From NCBI GenBank assembly GCA_020446665.1, contig JAGREF010000077.1:1-5068 (forward strand): DNA of 5,068 nucleotides, written 5' to 3'. This DNA comes from Sphingomonadaceae bacterium (GTDB lineage Bacteria > Pseudomonadota > Alphaproteobacteria > Sphingomonadales > Sphingomonadaceae). This document shows positions 1-5,068 of the stretch, one piece after another. The notes under the pieces were generated by a model that was given only the letters and a program-made list of their open reading frames with translations, was not told the DNA's origin and made no database searches. The position numbers were made by a program, and so were the translations under genes. The stretch's first letter is position 1, and each line of letters starts with the position of its first letter.

Positions 1-165
1 GTCGATCCCTATGATACGCAGGAAATCACAGCGGCGATTCGCCGGATTGATGCCGATGCAGACCGGCGGGCGGAACTGGACAGGCTGGGGCTGGCGCAGG
101 CCGCGCACTATAGTCCTGAAAATTACCGCATGCGTCTGAATGACGTGTATTCGAGGTATTTGTGA
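1..165 (+). CDS. Glycosyltransferase (GT4-like), C-terminal fragment
   Basis: Only the last 54 codons are in the window; the frame is open from base 1 and stops at TGA 163-165. The visible sequence begins VDPYDTQEI, continues through an acidic/arginine-rich helix (AAIRRIDADADRRAEL) and ends with a 'YSPENYRMRL...VYSRYL' segment. This is the pattern typical of the C-terminal helix of group 1 (GT4) glycosyltransferases: 'P-x-D-x-x-E-[IL]-A-x-A-I', then 'D-x-x-x-R-x-x-L-x-x-x-G', then 'F/Y-S-[WP]-E-x-Y', then a short helix crossing back to the N-terminal domain. Such enzymes transfer a sugar from a nucleotide-sugar donor to a growing lipid-linked glycan at the cytoplasmic face of the inner membrane. 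The stop overlaps the next ATG by one base, which ties it to polysaccharide export. The catalytic EX7E region and donor site lie outside the window, so substrate and exact subfamily cannot be judged. Confidence 0.78.
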   Translation, partial: VDPYDTQEITAAIRRIDADADRRAELDRLGLAQAAHYSPENYRMRLNDVYSRYL

Positions 166-167
166 TG
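153..167 (+). promoter_or_regulatory. Ribosome binding site and TGATG stop/start overlap
   Basis: GAGG at 153-156 lies 8 nt before ATG 165-167. The upstream stop TGA 163-165 shares its A with this ATG. A GTG at 162 is also in frame but would leave only 5 nt to the GAGG and begin with a redundant Met-Met. ATG 165 is therefore the preferred start, and translation is probably coupled to the glycosyltransferase. Confidence 0.7.
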
Positions 168-233
168 ATCCGTTCGCTTCGCGTAACCCGCCCCTTTGCC
201 ATCGCTGCACTGGCGGCTCTGCTTGGTGGCTGC
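165..233 (+). other. Lipoprotein signal peptide with lipobox LGGC
   Basis: Residues 1-23 of the export protein have arginines at 3, 6 and 9, then a hydrophobic run FAIAALAALL (11-20), then GGC with Cys23 as the predicted lipidation site. Residue +2 after the cysteine is Thr, not Asp, which fits sorting to the outer membrane. The lipobox has Gly at both -2 and -1, slightly off the commonest L-[AS]-[GA]-C but acceptable. Confidence 0.8.
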
Positions 234-1334
234 ACCAGCTTTGGCGCGGCTGGCCCCGGCACCGGCTCTGTGCAGGCTGCCGCCGGGGAGAATTATGCGG
301 GGGCGAATATCGCCATTGTCGAGCTTGACCGGGCGGCGACCAACCGGATCGCTTCGCTGGGTAAGGCGAACAGCTTTGCGGAAATCTTCGGCAATCGCAG
401 CGTGTCCGCACCTCTGATTGAACGCGGGGATATGGTCGGGGTGACCATCTGGGAGGCCCCGCCAGCCGTGCTCTTCAGCGTCAGCGGCACAGCGGGGGGC
501 AATTTGCCCATGGTGGCGCAGAGCAGTGCCATCCCTGACCAGCGCGTGGATGAAGATGGCGCGATTGCCGTGCCCTTTGCCGGAAAAGTGCCCGCCGCGG
601 GGCGCACGACCTCGCAGGTCCAGCGCGATATTGTCGGCCGTTTGCGCGGGCGAGCGCATGATCCGCAAGTGCTGGTCCGGCTGGTCGGCAATGAAGCCAG
701 CACTGTCACTGTGCTGGGCAAGGTCGCACGCACCAGCCGTATTCCCCTGACCGCGCGCGGCGAGCGTTTGCTGGATGTGCTGGCACAGGCGGGCGGGCCG
801 ACGGAACCGGTGGAGAAGACCACCATCCGCCTGACGCGCGGAAATCTGGCGGCGACCATGCCGCTGGATGCCGTGATCCTCGATCCGGTACAGAATGTGC
901 CCCTGCGCGCCGATGATGTGCTGACGGTGATCCACCAGCCTTACAGCTTCATCGCGCTGGGAGCTGTTACGAAAAATGCGGAAGTGCCGTTTGAAGGCTC
1001 CGGCCTGAGTCTGGCACAGGCGCTGGGCCGGATCGGCGGGCTGCGCGATGACCGCGCGGATATTCGCGGCGTGTTCGTCTTCCGCTTCGAAGATGCCGCA
1101 GCGCTGGACCCGGCAGTGGCAGGCACCGCACCGGCGACGCAGGACGGGCGGGTGCCGGTGATCTACCGGCTCGACCTGTCGGATGCCTCCAGCCTGTTCA
1201 CCGCACAGGACTTTGCGATTCGCGATGATGACGTGCTCTATGTTTCCAGCGCGCCGGGGGCGGATCTGCAGAAATTCCTCGCGACCTTGTCAAACGTCGC
1301 GCTGTCAACAATTGCGATCAAGAATTCGCTGTAG
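165..1334 (+). CDS. Outer-membrane polysaccharide export lipoprotein (Wza/BexD-like)
   Basis: This 389-aa protein is close to the usual length of Wza-type exporters (about 380). Residues 1-22 form a lipoprotein signal peptide (MIRSLRVTRP, then an Ala/Leu core) ending in the lipobox LGGC, so Cys23 would be lipidated and the protein anchored in the outer membrane. About residues 83-173 match the polysaccharide export (Poly_export, PF02563) pattern: LIERGDMVGVTIWEAPP opens it, 'VDEDGAIAVPFAGKV' is the characteristic beta turn, and 'TTSQVQRDIVGRL...DPQVLVRL' closes it. Two SLBB-like ligand-binding folds follow, at about 179-256 (TVLGKV ... LLDVLAQAGGP ... LRADDVLTV) and about 262-360 (FIALGAV ... 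SLAQALGRIGGL ... IRDDDVLYV). The tail 361-389 (LQKFLATLSNVALSTIAI) could be the amphipathic helix that forms the outer-membrane barrel in Wza. Family knowledge: such proteins form a ring-shaped oligomeric channel that passes capsule or exopolysaccharide out of the cell with an inner-membrane co-polymerase. The upstream glycosyltransferase overlap supports this. The polymer cannot be deduced. Confidence 0.9.
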   Translation: MIRSLRVTRPFAIAALAALLGGCTSFGAAGPGTGSVQAAAGENYAGANIAIVELDRAATNRIASLGKANSFAEIFGNRSVSAPLIERGDMVGVTIWEAPPAVLFSVSGTAGGNLPMVAQSSAIPDQRVDEDGAIAVPFAGKVPAAGRTTSQVQRDIVGRLRGRAHDPQVLVRLVGNEASTVTVLGKVARTSRIPLTARGERLLDVLAQAGGPTEPVEKTTIRLTRGNLAATMPLDAVILDPVQNVPLRADDVLTVIHQPYSFIALGAVTKNAEVPFEGSGLSLAQALGRIGGLRDDRADIRGVFVFRFEDAAALDPAVAGTAPATQDGRVPVIYRLDLSDASSLFTAQDFAIRDDDVLYVSSAPGADLQKFLATLSNVALSTIAIKNSL

Positions 1335-1351
1335 GGCGGCAGATTCCATTC

Positions 1352-1380
1352 ACTCCGGCAGCAGTCCGGAGTAGTTTTTT
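1352..1380 (+). terminator. Rho-independent terminator after the export gene
   Basis: A perfect 7-bp stem, ACTCCGG (1352-1358) with CCGGAGT (1366-1372), encloses a 7-nt loop (CAGCAGT). Two bases (AG) then lead into six T residues (1375-1380), followed by CTT. The hairpin starts 17 bp after the stop of the export gene, an expected place for the end of the glycosyltransferase/export transcript. The stem is GC-rich at its upper end (CCGG), which favours termination. Confidence 0.85.
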
Positions 1381-1404
1381 CTTGCAGGTCGGTGATGCTT
1401 TTCG

Positions 1405-1450
1405 GCTTCCTCTTCGATTGCTTGCCGATTATTATATGCCTTTGATCAGT
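1405..1450 (+). promoter_or_regulatory. Possible promoter region of the RTX gene
   Basis: The region between the terminator and the RTX start must contain a promoter if the terminator works. It is locally AT-rich, with overlapping -10-like hexamers TATTAT (1430-1435) and TTATAT (1432-1437). No good TTGACA-like -35 lies at the right distance; the closest, TTCCTC at 1407-1412, is poor. The placement is therefore tentative. Confidence 0.25.
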
Positions 1451-1459
1451 AAGCCATCT

Positions 1460-1484
1460 TGTTCAGTTTTTGTGCAATTGAACA
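1460..1484. promoter_or_regulatory. Inverted repeat TGTTCA-N13-TGAACA, possible operator
   Basis: The half sites TGTTCA (1460-1465) and TGAACA (1479-1484) are exact reverse complements separated by 13 bp. The spacer contains a T-run and CAATT, which with the first TG of the right arm makes a CAATTG palindrome. It lies just downstream of the AT-rich stretch and 38 bp before the RTX start codon, where a repressor or activator could bind or an mRNA leader hairpin could form. A 6-bp inverted repeat can arise by chance, and no regulator is encoded nearby. Confidence 0.25.
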
Positions 1485-1508
1485 TCCCCACCTTGTGGCA
1501 TCTGATCC

Positions 1509-1524
1509 GGAGAGACTGACAATG
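1509..1524 (+). promoter_or_regulatory. Ribosome binding site of the RTX gene
   Basis: GGAGA at 1509-1513 sits 8 nt upstream of ATG 1522-1524. This decides the start. The only other upstream in-frame candidate after the stop TAA at 1450-1452 is GTG 1495, which has no purine-rich sequence before it. Confidence 0.75.
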
Positions 1525-4500
1525 GCCGATTTCACTGGCACACCCGGCAATGACCGAATTCTCGCAACGCAGAATGACGATGTTGTAAATGGCGGAGATG
1601 GCGACGACACCATCATCGACCTGTGGGGTGATGACACCATTGATGGCGGCGATGGCGATGATGTGATCGTCGATGAAGGCGGTAACAACACCATCCATGG
1701 CGGGGCCGGAAATGACCGGATCACGATCAGCGATATCTATCCGGCAGAAAGCAGCACAATCGGATATTGGGCCCGGACCAATCTGATCGATGCCGGAACA
1801 GGCAATGACTATGTGACTATTGGCCGTCTTCCGGAAGGCGGCAGCCTGACCGTCGATCTCGGTGACGGCGATGACATTCTGCGATTGACCTACGTTTTGC
1901 AGGGCAGCCATTCGCTGACTCTGGGCGCGGGCCGCGATACTGTGTTCCTCGATTTTGACTATGGCAATGGCATGCGCGGAAATCCCGTTGTCGTGACGAT
2001 CGCCGATTTCACCGCCGGGGCGAGTGGTGACATTCTGAATCTTGGCGAGTTCTTGCGCGGATATTACACCAGCCCTTCTGATTTTGCCGCCTATATTGCC
2101 GGGAATAACCCCTTCGCCAACGGGGTGCTGGTTCTGACACAGGACGGGGCGGATGTGCTGGTCCAGGTCGATTATGATGGCGATAAATCGGATGCCATCC
2201 TGCCTTTGACACTGCTGCGCCTGCAGAATGTTACAGTCGCGTCGCTGACCGCAGAAAATTTCGCGGGCTGGGCTCCGGCAGGCACGGCGTTGTCATCCAC
2301 AACCGTTACCGGCACCGCGTCCAATGACATTCTGATCGCACCGCCAACCCGATCTGTCATCAATGCCGGGGATGGAAATGACGAGATTGTCGGCAGCAAT
2401 CTGGCCGATGAAATCAATGGCGGGCTTGGCAGCGATATTATCGATGGCGGCGGCGGCAATGACATTTTGCGCGGTGGCGATGGTGATGACCGGATCAGCG
2501 ACAGCCACGGTACCGACCTGATCGAAGGCGGCGCAGGCAATGACATTATCGACATCTATCGCCCTGCGGCCCCAATGGGCGGCAATACACTTGCAGAAAC
2601 AGTCACGGTCGATGCGGGTGACGGCAATGATTATCTGCGCTTTGAAATTGGCCGCCATCCCTATTTGAACCGCGATGATCGCGCCATAACCCTGATTGCC
2701 GATCTGGGGGCTGGCGATGACGTGATCGAATTGCTCGCGCCGGAACTGGGCGTTGATCTGCCTGATGCGGTGATCACGCTGGGGGCGGGCCGGGATCGGT
2801 TTATCCTCAACAGCCTGTCCTATTATTACGGCATCAACATCACCATTACCGATTTCACCGCCGGTAATGCTGGCGATATTCTGGATCTGGCGAAGGCGAT
2901 CCAGATCGGCCAGGGGTGGGACTTCGTCACTAACCCCTTTGCCACGGGCCATCTGCAACTGGTGCAGGATGGTGCCGATACGCTGGTCATTTTCGACTAT
3001 GATGGCAGTGGCGGCGGGAGCGGCAGTGGTTTTCACTTCACGCTCGCGACGCTGGTTGGCGTTACGGCATCGAGCCTGACAGCAGCCAATTTCGCCGGTT
3101 ATGATCCCACAGGCGCGGCGTCATCCTATACTGTCCCTGCGGGCACGAATGGCGATGATCATCTGACCGGTGCCTATGGCGCACAAACAATCAGCGGCGG
3201 CCTGGGTAATGATCTGATCGAGGAGCGCTTTGGCGGTTCAGACATCTTGCAGGGTGGTGACGGGAATGACACGATCATTGTCGCGACCGGCTATCAACCG
3301 GCACCAGCCACGGTCACGATCCGCGGAGATGCCGGAAACGATCTGGTCGATCTTTCGATCAGCGAGGCCTCTGGCCATTCGCATTCGGCCAATATCAATC
3401 TGGGCACAGGCGATGACCGGCTGCTGCTGCGTTCGCTCCCGTCTGGCGGGACCACAGTAACACTTGGCGCCGGTCAGGATGTGATCGAGTTTCATTCTGA
3501 ACTGGCATCGCAGAGCCTCGGTGCATTGACGATCACCGATTTTGCCACCGGTGCAGGCGGCGACAGACTGGACTGGAGCCTGTTTGCATCATCGGAACTG
3601 GGCAATGGCGATCCCGATTTTGAGCCCTTCATCAACGGGCAGGCCAGACTGCTGCAGTCCGGCGCCAACACCTTGCTGCAATTGCGGCCCAGCGGCGAAG
3701 GCTCGAACTGGGTCACGTTGATAACCTTCAGCAACACTACCGTCAGCAGCTTCACCAGCCAAAATCTCGGCTTTGATCCTAATCACCCCACACAGGTGGG
3801 TGGCACAGGCAATGATGTGCTGGACGGTCTGGCCGGGAATGATGTCATTTATGGCGGTGCCGGTAACGACACGATCAACGGGCTGGCCGGGGCCGATCAT
3901 CTCTATGGTGACGATGGGGCCGACACGATTGATGGCGGCGCGGATAACGACATCATCTATGGTGGCATTGGCGATGACACGCTGCATGGTGGAACCGGCA
4001 ATGATTATCTGATTGGCGGCGGCGGCGTCGATCAGGTCTTCGGCGATGATGGAGATGACACCATCAGCGGCTCGGGCGGTGTGGATCTGCTCGATGGCGG
4101 GGCTGGTAACGATACTATCAACGTAAGTCTTTCCTATTCCAGTCTGGTCAGCGCGGCCATGCCGGCCGGATCGATCCTGGCCGGCGACGGGAATGATCTC
4201 GTCACTATTACCGATGCCTGGGTCGGCACATACGAATATCTCGACGAAACCGATCTGGTGACCATGATCACCCCCAATTACACCGTCGATCTCGGCGCGG
4301 GCGATGACCACCTGATTACCGATGGGCATTTCGGCACGATCACGCTCGGTTCGGGCCGGGATACGGTTGAATATGTCGCTGGCGTAGACAGTTTCGGTTC
4401 CGTCATCACCGATTTCGAGACCGGGCCAAATGGCGATATCATTGATCTGGCCGGGCAGTTTACCTCTTCTTTTGATGTCAGTTCGCCTGGTGTTCTGTGG

Positions 4501-5068
4501 CTGCTTGAAAACGGCGCCGATCCGTTCGCGCTGGGCGTCTATGAATTGCAGCAACAGGGCAATGATGTGCTTCTGGTGCTCCATCCCTCTATTTCAGGAC
4601 GATATAGCTCATACGTTGCGATCACATTCCAGAACACCAATGTCGCGGATTTCACTGCCGAGAACTTCAACGGCTTTAACCCGCACGCTGTGCCAAATGC
4701 CCCGACCTATATTGTGGCTGACACCACGATTGCAGCGGGGCAATCCATTACCGGGACCAATATCGTCCCGGAGGAATCGGTCCTGTCCTGGGCGACTTCG
4801 CATGTGATTTATGACGCGGGGGGCAATGTCAGCTACGTCAATAACGGAGACGTTTCGACCATCACTAACCAGCCCGGTTATGGTGCGACCATCGGGTTTA
4901 CCGTCAGCCGCTATTCCGGCCCGGATGCGGATGCGTGGTTCCACAATACTGCGGATGCCAGCTTTATCACCAGCTGGGTATATGACAGCGGTTCTCCAAT
5001 CATTTCTGGCGGTTCGGTGACCTATGGCTTCTACGCGCCGCAACAGGGCGTGAATTTCCGCAATGATG
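1522..5068 (+). CDS. Large RTX calcium-binding exoprotein, N-terminal part (runs off window)
   Basis: One uninterrupted frame of 1182 codons runs from ATG 1522 to the window edge with no stop; the C-terminus is outside. The protein starts directly with RTX-like sequence (MADFTGTPGNDRIL) and has no Sec signal peptide, as expected for a type I secretion substrate, whose uncleaved signal lies at the C-terminus. Nonapeptides of the form GGxGxDxUx (haemolysin-type Ca-binding repeat, PF00353) occur in four blocks: residues 6-69, 264-345, 541-587 and 760-867. The last is twelve perfect-length units in tandem. Each block opens a composite module repeated four times (residues about 4-255, 256-535, 536-758, 759-1056), described separately. 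From about 1059 the sequence becomes non-RTX. It is rich in Asp, Gly and Asn and has no cysteine, typical of extracellular proteins that fold when calcium binds. In lines I counted by eye GC is lower (53-60%) than in the export gene (67%), partly because of GAT/AAT-rich repeats. Likely roles are surface layer, adhesin or matrix protein. An RTX enzyme cannot be excluded, since the C-terminus is unseen, but no catalytic motif is visible. Confidence 0.9.
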   Translation, partial: MADFTGTPGNDRILATQNDDVVNGGDGDDTIIDLWGDDTIDGGDGDDVIVDEGGNNTIHGGAGNDRITISDIYPAESSTIGYWARTNLIDAGTGNDYVTIGRLPEGGSLTVDLGDGDDILRLTYVLQGSHSLTLGAGRDTVFLDFDYGNGMRGNPVVVTIADFTAGASGDILNLGEFLRGYYTSPSDFAAYIAGNNPFANGVLVLTQDGADVLVQVDYDGDKSDAILPLTLLRLQNVTVASLTAENFAGWAPAGTALSSTTVTGTASNDILIAPPTRSVINAGDGNDEIVGSNLADEINGGLGSDIIDGGGGNDILRGGDGDDRISDSHGTDLIEGGAGNDIIDIYRPAAPMGGNTLAETVTVDAGDGNDYLRFEIGRHPYLNRDDRAITLIADLGAGDDVIELLAPELGVDLPDAVITLGAGRDRFILNSLSYYYGINITITDFTAGNAGDILDLAKAIQIGQGWDFVTNPFATGHLQLVQDGADTLVIFDYDGSGGGSGSGFHFTLATLVGVTASSLTAANFAGYDPTGAASSYTVPAGTNGDDHLTGAYGAQTISGGLGNDLIEERFGGSDILQGGDGNDTIIVATGYQPAPATVTIRGDAGNDLVDLSISEASGHSHSANINLGTGDDRLLLRSLPSGGTTVTLGAGQDVIEFHSELASQSLGALTITDFATGAGGDRLDWSLFASSELGNGDPDFEPFINGQARLLQSGANTLLQLRPSGEGSNWVTLITFSNTTVSSFTSQNLGFDPNHPTQVGGTGNDVLDGLAGNDVIYGGAGNDTINGLAGADHLYGDDGADTIDGGADNDIIYGGIGDDTLHGGTGNDYLIGGGGVDQVFGDDGDDTISGSGGVDLLDGGAGNDTINVSLSYSSLVSAAMPAGSILAGDGNDLVTITDAWVGTYEYLDETDLVTMITPNYTVDLGAGDDHLITDGHFGTITLGSGRDTVEYVAGVDSFGSVITDFETGPNGDIIDLAGQFTSSFDVSSPGVLWLLENGADPFALGVYELQQQGNDVLLVLHPSISGRYSSYVAITFQNTNVADFTAENFNGFNPHAVPNAPTYIVADTTIAAGQSITGTNIVPEESVLSWATSHVIYDAGGNVSYVNNGDVSTITNQPGYGATIGFTVSRYSGPDADAWFHNTADASFITSWVYDSGSPIISGGSVTYGFYAPQQGVNFRND
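1531..2286 (+). repeat. RTX composite module, copy 1
   Basis: Protein-level repeat, residues about 4-255. Order of elements: degenerate RTX block 6-69; paired strands 'DAGTGNDYV ... DLGDGDDIL'; LGAGRD at 134-139; 'ADFTAGASGDILNL' at 161-174; NPFANG at 196-201; QDGAD at 207-211; a DxDG loop DYDGDKSD at 217-224; closing LTAENF at 242-247. It sits at the extreme N-terminus, so the protein has no separate N-terminal domain. Confidence 0.8.
2287..3126 (+). repeat. RTX composite module, copy 2
   Basis: Protein-level repeat, residues about 256-535. Order of elements: RTX block 264-345; 'DAGDGNDYL ... DLGAGDDVI'; LGAGRD 420-425; 'TDFTAGNAGDILDL' 443-456; NPFATG from 471; QDGAD 482-486; DYDGSGGGSGSG from 492; closing LTAANF 519-524. 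It is the closest match to copy 1. Both share an identical 16-nt DNA stretch encoding the DFTAG core (2003-2018 and 2849-2864). Confidence 0.8.
3127..3795 (+). repeat. RTX composite module, copy 3 (shortest)
   Basis: Protein-level repeat, residues about 536-758. Order of elements: short RTX block 541-587; 'GDAGNDLVD ... NLGTGDDRL'; LGAGQD 648-653; 'TDFATGAGGDRLDW' from 672; EPFING from 701; QSGAN 712-716; closing FTSQNL 744-749. It is the most diverged copy: the DYDG loop is replaced by LRPSGEG and the final NF is NL. Confidence 0.78.
3796..4689 (+). repeat. RTX composite module, copy 4 (longest, regular RTX block)
   Basis: Protein-level repeat, residues about 759-1056. Order of elements: twelve tandem nonapeptides 760-867; 'AGDGNDLVT ... 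DLGAGDDHL'; LGSGRD 942-947; 'TDFETGPNGDIIDL' from 963; DPFALG from 1000; QQGND from 1011; closing FTAENF 1044-1049. The DYDG loop is replaced by LHPSISG. Confidence 0.8.
3799..4122 (+). repeat. Twelve tandem RTX nonapeptides (calcium-binding beta-roll)
   Basis: Residues 760-867 divide exactly into twelve units of nine, from GGTGNDVLD, GLAGNDVIY and GGAGNDTIN through to GGAGNDTIN. Most follow GGxGxDxUx with Asp at position 6 and an aliphatic at 8. Departures are GLAGADHLY, GGADNDIIY and two units with Val-Asp at 5-6. In RTX proteins consecutive units wind into a parallel beta-roll with calcium held between turns; twelve units give about six full coils. This is the strongest single calcium-binding segment in the window. 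Confidence 0.9.
4696..5068 (+). other. Non-RTX beta-rich region of the large exoprotein (start of a new domain)
   Basis: From residue about 1059 (NAPTYIVADTTI) the RTX signature disappears and the composition shifts to Ser, Thr, Tyr, Val and Trp. Visible features are a likely first strand after AAGQSITGT, an 'NNGDVSTITNQPGYGATIG' segment (residues about 1109-1127), and aromatic pairs such as WFHN, SWVYD and YGFYAP. The N-x-G-x-[IV]-S pattern recalls strands of beta-helical adhesin-like proteins, but I do not recognise the family. It is still in the same open frame when the window ends. Confidence 0.5.

Larger units (their letters stand above)
1335..1521 (+). other. Intergenic region between the polysaccharide and RTX genes
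   Basis: This 187-bp gap holds, in order, a Rho-independent terminator (1352-1380), an AT-rich stretch with possible -10 sequences (1428-1440), an inverted repeat TGTTCA-N13-TGAACA (1460-1484), a small CCAC-CTT-GTGG hairpin (1488-1498) and the RTX gene's ribosome binding site (1509-1513). I see no small gene on either strand that has a convincing start signal. The layout indicates that the downstream RTX gene is transcribed from its own promoter. Confidence 0.7.

Noticed and set aside
162..164. GTG as start of the export gene
   Set aside because: It would give Met-Met at the start with only 5 nt to the GAGG; ATG 165 has 8 nt spacing and the common TGATG overlap.
123..935. 270-codon open frame on the minus strand opposite the export gene
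   Set aside because: It overlaps the well-supported lipoprotein gene. The translation is rich in His, Arg and Gln without recognisable motifs, typical of a shadow frame in GC-rich DNA.
1479..1506. TTGAAC ... TCTGAT with 17-bp spacing as a promoter for the RTX gene
   Set aside because: Both hexamers match only four of six positions, and transcription would begin at or after the ribosome binding site (1509-1513), leaving no usable leader.
1432..1911. 159-codon open frame on the minus strand across the intergenic region and RTX start
   Set aside because: Most of it mirrors RTX codons of copy 1. It would run antisense through the promoter region, and there is no supporting family similarity.
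2293..3036. 247-codon open frame on the minus strand inside the RTX gene
   Set aside because: Same mirror-image repeat artefact. The + strand frame is open throughout, has a ribosome binding site and clear domain motifs.
3799..4122. Possible CRISPR or DNA tandem repeat array
   Set aside because: The 27-bp periodicity comes from coded nonapeptides in frame. The DNA units vary and there are no identical repeats with unique spacers.
3589..4584. 331-codon open frame on the minus strand inside the RTX gene
   Set aside because: It is antisense to the repeat region. Its Ile/Val/Ala/Asp-rich pattern (DDVV, INRVGPI, AINDIIPG) is the mirror of the GGxGxDxI codons. RTX genes commonly create such spurious antisense frames because stop codons are avoided by codon bias; no start signal was seen.

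Overview
The window reads as surface-polysaccharide and exoprotein territory from a moderately high-GC Gram-negative bacterium. The most likely source is an alphaproteobacterium of the Sphingomonadales/Erythrobacter type. That placement is an inference from codon style, the Wza/BexD-like lipoprotein sequence and recalled similarity of the RTX module motifs to sphingomonad proteins; nothing in the window proves the taxon.

Layout, all on the + strand: (1) positions 1-165 hold the last 54 codons of a gene resembling the C-terminus of a family-4-type glycosyltransferase. (2) Positions 165-1334 hold a complete outer-membrane polysaccharide export lipoprotein (Wza/BexD-like, 389 aa). Its ATG overlaps the glycosyltransferase stop by one base, so the two are probably translated as one polysaccharide operon. 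(3) Positions 1335-1521 are a 187-bp spacer with a convincing Rho-independent terminator, an AT-rich possible promoter stretch, a 6+6 bp inverted repeat and a ribosome binding site. (4) From 1522 to the window edge runs one uninterrupted frame of 1182 codons with no stop: the N-terminal part of a very large, acidic RTX (haemolysin-type calcium-binding) protein.

The main result is the internal architecture of the RTX protein. It is built from four copies of a composite module of about 220-300 residues. Each copy has an RTX nonapeptide block, a pair of 'aGxGnD...DLGxGdD' strands, an 'LGaGrD' turn, an 'ITDFxxGxxGDxLdL' element, an 'NPFxxGxxxLxQxGxD' element and a closing 'xTAxNF' element. The spacing between the last elements is strikingly constant. 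After copy 4, at about residue 1059, the sequence changes to a different, non-RTX, beta-rich region that runs off the window.

Working together: the glycosyltransferase would help assemble a polysaccharide and the Wza-like lipoprotein would export it. The RTX protein has no Sec signal peptide and would be expected to leave through a type I secretion system, not seen here, and fold on calcium outside the cell. A link between the RTX protein and the polysaccharide (matrix protein, adhesin or S-layer-like coat) is suggested by position only. The terminator argues that it is a separate transcription unit.
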